The notes beneath the pieces are model-generated. The model saw only the letters and a list, made by a program, of their open reading frames with translations. It ran no database searches and was not told the DNA's origin. Of a stretch of DNA of 5,010 bases, positions 1 through 5,010 are shown piece after piece (within the stretch, counting starts at the first letter, position 1; the number at the start of each line of letters is the position of its first letter). The stretch comes from JBFKMV01 sp041629655 (lineage in GTDB: Bacteria > Acidobacteriota > Polarisedimenticolia > Polarisedimenticolales > Polarisedimenticolaceae), in NCBI GenBank assembly GCA_041629655.1, contig JBFKMV010000260.1, positions 1 to 5,010 on the forward strand. The letters are read 5' to 3'. Made by a program: the position numbers and the translations under genes.

Positions 1-2
1 AC

Positions 3-383
3 CTCCAGGCGACGATGCAGGCCAAGGTCGGCATCGTTCGCAACCACTACGACATGTGGGACGCGATGCACGATCTCGGGCAATACCTCCGCCGTTATCG
101 CCGGGTCGGCGTGCCCGGCAACCGCGAGTACAACCCCGGCTGGCACACCGCGCTCGACCTGGAGAACCTGCTCACGGTGTCCGAGGCGGTGACCCGCTCG
201 GCGCTCGAGCGCTGGGAGAGCCGCGGCGGGCACTTCCGCGAGGACTTCCCGGACAAGGACGACAAGTGGGGGCGCATCAACATCGTGATCCGCAAGGGCG
301 CGCAGGGCGAGATGGTCGTCTCGCACCGCCCGGTGCCCGCGCCGCGCGACGACCTCCAGCGAATCATCGAGGAGAACCAGTGA
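3..383 (+). CDS. sdhA: Succinate dehydrogenase/fumarate reductase flavoprotein subunit, C-terminal part (5' end outside window)
   Basis: This is the last 126 residues of the FAD-bearing subunit that oxidises succinate to fumarate (or the reverse) and passes electrons to SdhB on the cytoplasmic face of the membrane. The frame is open from base 3, and the ATG at 15 is an internal methionine. The visible part is the helical C-terminal domain. It has the family's LENLL segment (DLENLLTVSEAV) and the signature ESRGGHFRED (bases 216-245), followed by a DFPDKDD stretch equivalent to the DYP-RDD of the family. The FAD-binding and active-site regions lie upstream and cannot be judged. The tail after the signature (about 50 residues) is short, as in the actinobacterial Sdh1-type subunit. 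It ends at a TGA overlapping the sdhB ATG. Direction of catalysis (Sdh versus Frd) cannot be told from sequence. Family assignment is firm. Confidence 0.93.
   Translation, partial: LQATMQAKVGIVRNHYDMWDAMHDLGQYLRRYRRVGVPGNREYNPGWHTALDLENLLTVSEAVTRSALERWESRGGHFREDFPDKDDKWGRINIVIRKGAQGEMVVSHRPVPAPRDDLQRIIEENQ
369..374 (+). promoter_or_regulatory. Ribosome binding site of sdhB
   Basis: GAGGAG lies inside the last codons of sdhA, 8 nt before the ATG at 383. It decides the start of sdhB, because the same frame is open much further upstream without a sensible protein. Together with the TGATG overlap it suggests translational coupling of the two subunits. Confidence 0.75.
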
Positions 384-1123
384 TGGCGCGAGCGACCTTC
401 CGGATCTGGCGTGGGGATGCCGGGCAGGGCGGGTTCCGGGAGTACTCGACCGAGATCACGCCGGGGATGGTCGTGCTCGACGCGGTGCACCAGATCCAGG
501 CCGAGTCCGCGCCCGACCTCGCCGTGCGCTGGAACTGCAAGGCCGGCAAGTGCGGATCGTGCTCGGCCGAGGTCAACGGCAGCCCCAAGCTGATGTGCAT
601 GACGCGGATGGGCGACCTGAACCTCGAGCAGCCGGTCACGATCGAGCCGCTGCACGCGTTCCCGCTGCTGCGGGACCTGGTCACCGACGTGTCGTGGAAC
701 TACCGCGTCAAGCAGCGGATCAAGAAGTTCAAGCCGCGTCCCCCGGACGCGCCCGACGGCACCTGGCGCATGGACCAGCGCGACGTGGACCGCGTGCAGG
801 AATTCCGCAAGTGCATCGAGTGCTTCCTGTGCCAGGACGTCTGCCACGTGCTGCGCGACCACCACCGGCACGCGGCCTTCGCCGGCCCGCGGTTCTTCGT
901 CCACGTCGCGGCCCTGGAGATGCACCCGCTGGACGTCGAGGACCGCAGCGACGATCTCAAGGACGCCGACGGCATCGGCTTCTGCAACATCACCAAGTGC
1001 TGCACCAAGGTCTGCCCCGAGGAGATCACGATCACCGACAACGCGATCATCCCGCTCAAGGAGCGCGTGGTGGACCGGCACTACGACCCGGTGCGCAAGC
1101 TGCTGCGGATCCTGACCGGCTGA
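383..1123 (+). CDS. sdhB: Succinate dehydrogenase/fumarate reductase iron-sulfur subunit
   Basis: A 246-residue electron-transfer subunit that carries electrons from the flavin in SdhA through three Fe-S clusters to quinone at the membrane anchor. The N-terminal ferredoxin-like domain (about 1-105) has C52, C57, C60 and C72 for the 2Fe-2S cluster, with CGSC followed by a VNG motif and a C. The C-terminal domain has C144, C147, C150 plus C211 for the 4Fe-4S cluster, and C154, C201 and C207 for the 3Fe-4S cluster. This spacing (C-x2-C-x2-C-x3-C, then C-x5-C-x3-CP) matches E. coli SdhB. The CIECFLCQDVCHVLRDH block and the NITKCCTKVCPE block are, from memory, typical of the actinobacterial Sdh1 type (Mycobacterium Rv0247c-like). 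A His instead of the usual Pro follows C154. The start at 383 overlaps the sdhA stop by one base. No anchor gene follows, so it is probably upstream of sdhA, as in the Mycobacterium order anchor-A-B. Confidence 0.96.
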   Translation: MARATFRIWRGDAGQGGFREYSTEITPGMVVLDAVHQIQAESAPDLAVRWNCKAGKCGSCSAEVNGSPKLMCMTRMGDLNLEQPVTIEPLHAFPLLRDLVTDVSWNYRVKQRIKKFKPRPPDAPDGTWRMDQRDVDRVQEFRKCIECFLCQDVCHVLRDHHRHAAFAGPRFFVHVAALEMHPLDVEDRSDDLKDADGIGFCNITKCCTKVCPEEITITDNAIIPLKERVVDRHYDPVRKLLRILTG

Positions 1124-1151
1124 GGGCTTCTCCGGACCGGCGGTTTTCGCG

Positions 1152-1157
1152 TATACT
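1152..1157 (+). promoter_or_regulatory. Possible -10 element upstream of the TPR gene
   Basis: TATACT matches five of six bases of the sigma-70 -10 consensus and stands out in the otherwise GC-rich 53-bp gap after sdhB. The best -35 candidate (TTCTCC at 1128-1133, 18-bp spacer) is poor. A transcript from here would begin near 1164, right at the Shine-Dalgarno. The gene may equally be read from the sdh promoter. Confidence 0.4.
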
Positions 1158-1161
1158 CGTC

Positions 1162-1170
1162 GGAAGGGAG
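1162..1170 (+). promoter_or_regulatory. Ribosome binding site of the TPR gene
   Basis: GGAAGGGAG is a strong Shine-Dalgarno 6 nt before the GTG at 1177. It fixes that GTG as the start, since no in-frame ATG lies nearby and the frame upstream of it reads through sdhB without meaning. Confidence 0.75.
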
Positions 1171-1176
1171 TCCGCG

Positions 1177-1677
1177 GTGTACGAGCTGAAACACCTCTCG
1201 GCGGAGTCGCTGCCCGCCGCCCTCGAGCGGGCCAAGCACTTCCGGCTGCTCAACGAGCCGTCGCAGGCCGAAAGCATCTGCCTCGACGTGCTGGACAAGG
1301 ACCCCGAGAACCAGGAGGCGCTGGTCACGCTGCTGCTGGCGGTCACCGACCAGTTCGGCCGCCACCTGGGGGACCGGGTCCGCGAGGCCAAGGCGTTGAT
1401 CCCGCGCCTCGGGAGCGAGTACCAGCGGCTCTACTACACCGGCATCATCATCGAGCGCCAGGCGCGCGCGGAGCTGAAGCGCGGCGCCCCCGGTCACGGC
1501 TCCGCCGTCTACGACGGGCTGCGCGAGGCGATGCGGTGGTACGAGAAGGCCGAGCAGCTGCACCCGCAGGGGCAGGAGGAGACGATCCTGCGCTGGAACG
1601 CCTGCGCGCGCACGATCAACAAGCACGAGCACGTGCAGCCGGGGCACGAGGACGACTTCGTGCCGTTGCTGGAGTAG
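1177..1677 (+). CDS. Tetratricopeptide-repeat-like conserved hypothetical protein
   Basis: A 166-residue soluble, all-helical protein with no signal peptide or membrane segment, so probably cytoplasmic. Residues 13-47 form a TPR-like helix pair ending in the usual DPEN turn (RLLNEP, QAESICLDVL, DKDPENQEAL). A second helical stretch runs from 67 to 101. A glycine-containing loop (about 103-109, RGAPGHG) precedes a further TPR-like helix (112-128, ending AMRWYEKAEQLHP) and the RWNACARTIN segment (139-148). The tail is acidic (EDDFVPLLE). TPRs mediate protein contacts, and no catalytic motif is visible. The arrangement resembles uncharacterised TPR proteins I recall from several GC-rich phyla, but I know no function. 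It starts 53 bp behind sdhB on the same strand, so a link to the dehydrogenase is possible but unproven. Its stop lies 6 bp from the stop of the convergent diguanylate cyclase gene. The reading frame is well supported by the ribosome binding site and codon use. Confidence 0.85.
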   Translation: MYELKHLSAESLPAALERAKHFRLLNEPSQAESICLDVLDKDPENQEALVTLLLAVTDQFGRHLGDRVREAKALIPRLGSEYQRLYYTGIIIERQARAELKRGAPGHGSAVYDGLREAMRWYEKAEQLHPQGQEETILRWNACARTINKHEHVQPGHEDDFVPLLE

Positions 1678-1683
1678 CAGGCG

Positions 1684-4572
1684 TCAGGCGCTGGCCGCCG
1701 GCAGGTCCGGTCGGCGACGCTCGCTCCAGCACGACACCCGGTCGCGGGTCCGTTTCGCCACGTACATCGCCTCGTCGGCGCGCCGGAACAGGTGCTCCAC
1801 GGTGTCGTCCTCCGGCTTCCATTGCGCGACACCGAAGCTGGCGGTGATGGTCAACTGCTGCCCGTCCTCGGTGCGGAAGGGCTCCGCCGAGAGGTGGTGG
1901 CGCATCCGTTCGGCGGCCTGCCGCGCCTGCTCCTCGCCGGCGGGCGACAGCAGCGCCACGAACTCCTCGCCGCCGTAACGGCCGAGGAACTCGGCGCCGC
2001 GGACCCGCGAGGCGAGACGCCGCGCGGCGAACACCAGCACGTCGTCGCCGACGCTGTGCCCGTGGGTGTCGTTGATCCGCTTGAAGTGGTCGAGGTCGAT
2101 CAGCACCAGCGCCAGGCCGATCTCCGGGTTGCGGTCGGTGCGGCCGGCCAGCTCCCGCGCGCGCTCCCAGAACGTGCGCTGGTTCGGCAACCCGGTCAGC
2201 GGGTCCGAGGTGGCGAGCTGCTCGAGCTTGCGCATCGCCGCGGTCAGCTCGGCCGTGCGCTCGGCGACCCGCCGCTCGAGCCGGCGCGTGCGGCGTCGCA
2301 GCGCGCGGTTGCGCCAGCTCCAGGCCAGCCCGACCAGCGCCGCCAGCAGCGCGGCCTGCGCCGCCAGCACGGCGGGATGGCGCCACCACGGCGGCAGCAC
2401 CTGGAACTCCAGCACTCTCGCCGCCGGCCCCCAGCCGACCAGCGGCGAGTGCGCGCGGACCTCCAGCGAGTAGCGGCCCGCGGGCAGACCCGTGTAGTGG
2501 ATCCGCGTCGCGGAGGCGGTCTGGGCCACCGACCAGTCCACGTCGAACCCGCGCAGCCGGTGCTGGTAGCGCAGGCTCTGCTCGTCCACGAACCACGGCG
2601 CGAAGGCGTGGACGTCGACCGTCCAGTTGCCGTGCCGCACGCGGTAGCCGGCGTCGTCCCGGCTGACCCGGGCGCGGTTCCAGCGTAGTCCGAACAGCCG
2701 CGGCACGGGCGGCTCGGTGAACTCCTCCAGCGCGGCCGGGTCGACCGTCGAGAGACCGGCCTCGAGACCACAGTGGAGCACTCCGGACGCGTCCGACCAC
2801 AGGCTGCGGCTGGTCGTGAACTCGTTGCCGCCGAGCCCCATCGAGCGCGTGACCCGCTGCACGACCTGCCCGGTGTCCGGATCGTAGCGGACGAGCCCGC
2901 TCGTGCCGCCGACCCAGACGCGGTCGCGATCGTCGACGTGCACGCTCCAGCCGGCCACCGCGTCACCCATCGCGGTCGGGATCTCGCGCAAGTCGTTCTC
3001 GGACAGCAGCACCAGTCGGTCGTCGTGCGCGATCACCGCGCGCCCGTCGCTCAGGAAGTCCAGGCTGTAGACGTTGCCGCGCGGGTCGAGTCCCGTCCGC
3101 TCGACCCGCCGCGGCGCACCGCGCTCGTCCAGCCGCCATAGGCCGTTGCCGATCGTGCCGATCCAGACCCGCCCCTCGGGGTCGCGCACCAGCGTGTAGA
3201 CGTAGCCCAGCGAGGCGCCGTGGGGTGCGGCCGCCTCCCGGACACTCTCGGCGTCGATGAGCGCGAGACCGGTCTGGGTGCCGATCCAGATCCCGTGGGC
3301 GGCCTGCAGCAGGACCCGCCCCGGCGCGCGCAGCACCGCCGACTCGCCGGGATGGCGCACCAGCACCCCGTCGGCGTTCTCCACGAACAGGCCTTGCTGG
3401 GTCGCCGCGATCAACCGGCCGTCGCCGGTCTCCTGGAGATCCCAGACCTTGATCCGGTCCAGCCCACGGATCTTCCTCCGCGGCGCCAGCGTTTCCGCGG
3501 CGGCGCGCCAGCTGCACGTGTCGCCGCCCACCAGCAGCTCGCCCCGTCGCGAGGGGTAGAGGCTGTAGACCTGCGTCTCGCACGGCGCATCGGCCTGGCG
3601 GATCGCGCGGCGCAGCGCCGAGACCTTGCCCACGCCCACGTTGTCGGTCGCGATCCAGACGTTGCCCTGGCGATCCAGCAGCAGGTCGTTGATCAGCGCC
3701 GACGGCAACACCGTGTCGCGGTCGCGGAAGCGCCGGCCGTCGGCGCGCAGCCGGCGCAGCTGCCCGGCGATCCCGACCCACGCACCGTCCTGCGTGGCCA
3801 GGATCGCGGAGACGCGGCGTTCGGCCTGACCGGGGTAGGAGCGGACGCGGCGTCCCTCGCCGTCGAGCTCGCAGAGCCCGCGCTCGCCACCGAGCAACAC
3901 GCCGAACCCGTCGTAGGCCGGCGCGACGACCACCGGGCTGCCGACGATCGACCAGTCCTTCTCGCGTGCCGGCCGCCAGCTCCCGTGGTCGAAACGCCAC
4001 ACGCCGATCACGGGGCCGGCCGCCCACACGCCGGATCCGGTCACGGTCACCGAGGTCACGAGCCCGTCGCGCAACGGCGCGGCGGCCGCAGGCGCCAGCC
4101 CGCCGAGATCCGTCCACAGCAGCAGGCCCCGCGAGGTCGCGATCCACATCCCGCCGTCCTGGTCCTCGGCGAACGCCTCGACGAAGCCGTAGCTCCATGA
4201 CTCGGGCGGTACCAAGGGGTCGATCGTGCCGTCGTCCAGGCGCAGGTCGACGCCGACGTCGGTGCCGATCCACAACCGCCCGCCGCGGTCCACCGCCAGC
4301 GCGCGCAGACCCTGACTCGACAGCCCGGCCCGTTTCGCCACGCTCACGATCCCGCCGCCGTCGTAGCGCGCCAGGCCGCTCGGCCCCGCGAACCACATCA
4401 CTCCGTCCGCGGCCTGCGCCACCGCGTGGACCTGGGTGCTGGGCAGCCCGGCCTCGCGGTCGAGCACCTGGACGTGCACGCCGCCGTGCACGGGCAGGGA
4501 AAGGGCGGCGGCCGCGGCCAGCGCGGCGAAGATGCCCCGTAGCGGCCGTGCCTGGCGAGACCCGGTGAGCAT
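1684..4572 (-). CDS. Membrane-bound beta-propeller sensor diguanylate cyclase (Reg_prop - Y_Y_Y - TM - GGDEF)
   Basis: A 962-residue sensor likely to make cyclic-di-GMP from two GTP in the cytoplasm in response to an extracytoplasmic ligand. Residues 1-30 are a signal peptide: Arg 6, 9 and 12, an Ala/Leu core at 13-26, and likely cleavage after VHG at 30. Residues about 48-615 hold about 14 Reg_prop repeats of the type DG-x-hWIGT-GLhRhD (for example VWIATDN, VWIGTIG, VWVGGTS), enough for two seven-bladed propellers. Several blades (4, 5, 8, 12) are degenerate. A Y_Y_Y domain follows (about 658-725, with Y669, Y693 and Y701), then one transmembrane helix (734-753), a charged coiled coil (754-787) and GGDEF (about 788-947). 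The GGDEF domain starts DPLTGLPNQ at 790. It has D826, N834 and D843 for metal/GTP binding and GGEEF at 867-871, so it should be active. The I-site position reads RGAE (858-861) instead of RxxD. The start was chosen because the signal peptide follows directly. The frame is open to an ATG at 4677, but that would bury the signal peptide. No clear Shine-Dalgarno precedes 4572. The sensor half is that of hybrid two-component regulators, with the kinase replaced by GGDEF. The ligand is unknown. Confidence 0.93.
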   Translation of the reverse strand: MLTGSRQARPLRGIFAALAAAAALSLPVHGGVHVQVLDREAGLPSTQVHAVAQAADGVMWFAGPSGLARYDGGGIVSVAKRAGLSSQGLRALAVDRGGRLWIGTDVGVDLRLDDGTIDPLVPPESWSYGFVEAFAEDQDGGMWIATSRGLLLWTDLGGLAPAAAAPLRDGLVTSVTVTGSGVWAAGPVIGVWRFDHGSWRPAREKDWSIVGSPVVVAPAYDGFGVLLGGERGLCELDGEGRRVRSYPGQAERRVSAILATQDGAWVGIAGQLRRLRADGRRFRDRDTVLPSALINDLLLDRQGNVWIATDNVGVGKVSALRRAIRQADAPCETQVYSLYPSRRGELLVGGDTCSWRAAAETLAPRRKIRGLDRIKVWDLQETGDGRLIAATQQGLFVENADGVLVRHPGESAVLRAPGRVLLQAAHGIWIGTQTGLALIDAESVREAAAPHGASLGYVYTLVRDPEGRVWIGTIGNGLWRLDERGAPRRVERTGLDPRGNVYSLDFLSDGRAVIAHDDRLVLLSENDLREIPTAMGDAVAGWSVHVDDRDRVWVGGTSGLVRYDPDTGQVVQRVTRSMGLGGNEFTTSRSLWSDASGVLHCGLEAGLSTVDPAALEEFTEPPVPRLFGLRWNRARVSRDDAGYRVRHGNWTVDVHAFAPWFVDEQSLRYQHRLRGFDVDWSVAQTASATRIHYTGLPAGRYSLEVRAHSPLVGWGPAARVLEFQVLPPWWRHPAVLAAQAALLAALVGLAWSWRNRALRRRTRRLERRVAERTAELTAAMRKLEQLATSDPLTGLPNQRTFWERARELAGRTDRNPEIGLALVLIDLDHFKRINDTHGHSVGDDVLVFAARRLASRVRGAEFLGRYGGEEFVALLSPAGEEQARQAAERMRHHLSAEPFRTEDGQQLTITASFGVAQWKPEDDTVEHLFRRADEAMYVAKRTRDRVSCWSERRRPDLPAASA

Positions 4573-4590
4573 GCTCGTGACCCGGGGGGA

Positions 4591-4618
4591 AATATAGGTA
4601 TTCCGGAAGGGGAGTCCA
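4591..4618 (-). promoter_or_regulatory. Candidate sigma-70-type promoter of the sensor cyclase gene
   Basis: On the minus strand TGGACT (4618-4613, four of six bases of TTGACA) is followed after 16 bp by TATATT (4596-4591, five of six bases of TATAAT). Transcription would start near 4584, giving only about 12 nt of leader before the ATG at 4572. The palindrome TTCCGGAA falls in the spacer. The boxes are read by eye, and spacing and context are plausible. Confidence 0.45.
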
Positions 4619-4667
4619 CCCGACCGGACCCGTCCACAATGGCCGCGACCGCCCTTCGGCGCGGCAC

Positions 4668-4673
4668 TAGACT
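4668..4673 (+). promoter_or_regulatory. Weak -10-like element upstream of the ZIP gene
   Basis: TAGACT matches four of six -10 consensus bases and ends 12 nt before the ATG at 4686. No convincing -35 accompanies it. If real, the mRNA would be nearly leaderless, which would agree with the lack of a ribosome binding site. Confidence 0.2.
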
Positions 4674-4685
4674 CCACCCCCGGCC

Positions 4686-5010
4686 ATGCTCTCCGCGCTG
4701 GCAGAAATGAACCCCGTCGCCCAGGCGCTCGTCGCCACGCTGGGAACCTGGGCGCTGACCGCGCTCGGTGCGGCGGTGGTGTTCCCCGTGCGGACGATGA
4801 ACCGCCGCCTGCTGGATACGGCGCTGGGGTTCACCGCGGGGGTGATGACGGCGGCGAGCTTCTGGTCGCTGCTCGCGCCGTCGATCGCGCTGTCAGGGGA
4901 GATGGGCCTGGTGCCGTGGCTGCCGCCGCTGATCGGGTTCCTGGCCGGCGGCGCGTTCCTGCGGGTCGCGGACCGGCTGCTGCCGCACCTGCACCTGTTC
5001 GCTCCGCGCA
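4686..5010 (+). CDS. ZIP family divalent metal transporter, GufA-like, N-terminal part (3' end outside window)
   Basis: The first 108 residues of an inner-membrane ZIP transporter, a family that moves Zn2+ and related divalent cations (Fe2+, Mn2+) into the cytoplasm. Three hydrophobic segments are seen at about 11-34, 43-66 and 77-94. The block NRRLLDTALGFTAGVMTAASFWSL (38-62 region) and the third helix GFLAGGAFLRVADRLLPHLH are, from memory, close to GufA-type ZIP proteins. HLH at 101-103 begins the variable, often His-rich loop between helices 3 and 4. The metal-binding HN-x-PEG motifs of helices 4 and 5 would lie beyond the window, so activity cannot be judged. The start was taken as the ATG at 4686; the ATG at 4707 (residue 8) is possible and neither has a clear ribosome binding site. 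The gene is divergent from the sensor cyclase gene and is probably its own transcription unit. Confidence 0.88.
   Translation, partial: MLSALAEMNPVAQALVATLGTWALTALGAAVVFPVRTMNRRLLDTALGFTAGVMTAASFWSLLAPSIALSGEMGLVPWLPPLIGFLAGGAFLRVADRLLPHLHLFAPR

Larger units (their letters stand above)
4573..4685. promoter_or_regulatory. Divergent intergenic region between the sensor cyclase and ZIP genes
   Basis: This 113-bp region must hold the start signals of both neighbours. It contains the only A/T-rich patch nearby (AAATATAGGTATT, 4589-4602), an 8-bp palindrome TTCCGGAA (4601-4608) and a 10-bp palindrome GAGCATGCTC (4567-4576) that runs into the start codon of the minus-strand gene. No Shine-Dalgarno is evident for either gene. 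Confidence 0.6.

Noticed and set aside
15..17. ATG as the start of a small separate gene
   Set aside because: The frame is open to the window edge and the protein is clearly the C-terminus of SdhA, so this Met is internal.
1116..1147. Terminator after sdhB (CCGG repeats followed by TTTT)
   Set aside because: Only a short bulged stem can form and the T-run is four bases at a distance, so it is not a credible intrinsic terminator.
95..1647. Minus-strand frames 95-1081 and 1081-1647
   Set aside because: Antisense to sdhAB and the TPR gene, with low-complexity composition and no motif.
1616..4639. Long open frames overlapping the sensor cyclase gene: 1792-2688 and 3220-4200 (+), and 1616-2800 and 2963-4639 (-)
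   Set aside because: They are Arg/Ala/Pro/Gly-rich with no recognisable domain, and arise from GC-rich third positions of the real gene, which has clear domains throughout.
4573..4677. N-terminal extension of the sensor cyclase to the ATG at 4677
   Set aside because: It would add 35 residues ahead of a clear signal peptide and cover the likely promoter.
1..5010. tRNA/rRNA genes, CRISPR array, insertion sequence or prophage remains
   Set aside because: No tandem spaced repeats, terminal inverted repeats, transposase or integrase motifs, or tRNA-like folds were seen on either strand. Nearly all bases are explained by five genes.

Overview
The window is a gene-dense stretch of GC-rich bacterial DNA. 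Third codon positions are nearly all G or C, and long antisense shadow ORFs result from this. The phylum cannot be fixed from 5 kb. A succinate dehydrogenase of the actinobacterial 'Sdh1' type, a two-component-regulator-type beta-propeller sensor fused to GGDEF, and a GufA-like ZIP transporter together would fit Acidobacteriota, Myxococcota or a related soil/sediment lineage (inference).

Layout. Bases 3-1123 (+) hold the end of sdhA (5' end outside the window) and a complete sdhB, joined by a TGATG stop/start overlap. They encode the soluble head of succinate dehydrogenase/fumarate reductase. No membrane-anchor gene follows, so the anchor is presumably upstream. After a 53-bp gap with a good Shine-Dalgarno and a -10-like TATACT comes a 166-aa conserved-type TPR protein of unknown function (1177-1677, GTG start). 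It converges on the next gene with only 6 bp between the stop codons.

Bases 1684-4572 (-) encode the main gene of the window: a 962-aa exported, single-span membrane protein. It has a signal peptide, about 14 Reg_prop propeller blades (two seven-bladed propellers), a Y_Y_Y domain, one transmembrane helix, a coiled coil and a GGDEF diguanylate cyclase domain with an intact GGEEF loop. It probably converts an extracytoplasmic ligand signal into cyclic-di-GMP. A 113-bp divergent intergenic region (4573-4685) holds a likely minus-strand promoter and several short palindromes. It separates this gene from a ZIP-family divalent metal transporter (4686 to the window end, +), whose 3' part is missing.

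The genes look like three separate units: respiratory enzyme plus TPR protein, c-di-GMP sensor, and metal transporter. Nothing here is a clearly new system. The most interesting points are the propeller-GGDEF fusion with a non-canonical I-site, a cysteine pair at the putative junction of its two propellers, and the uncharacterised TPR gene directly behind sdhAB.
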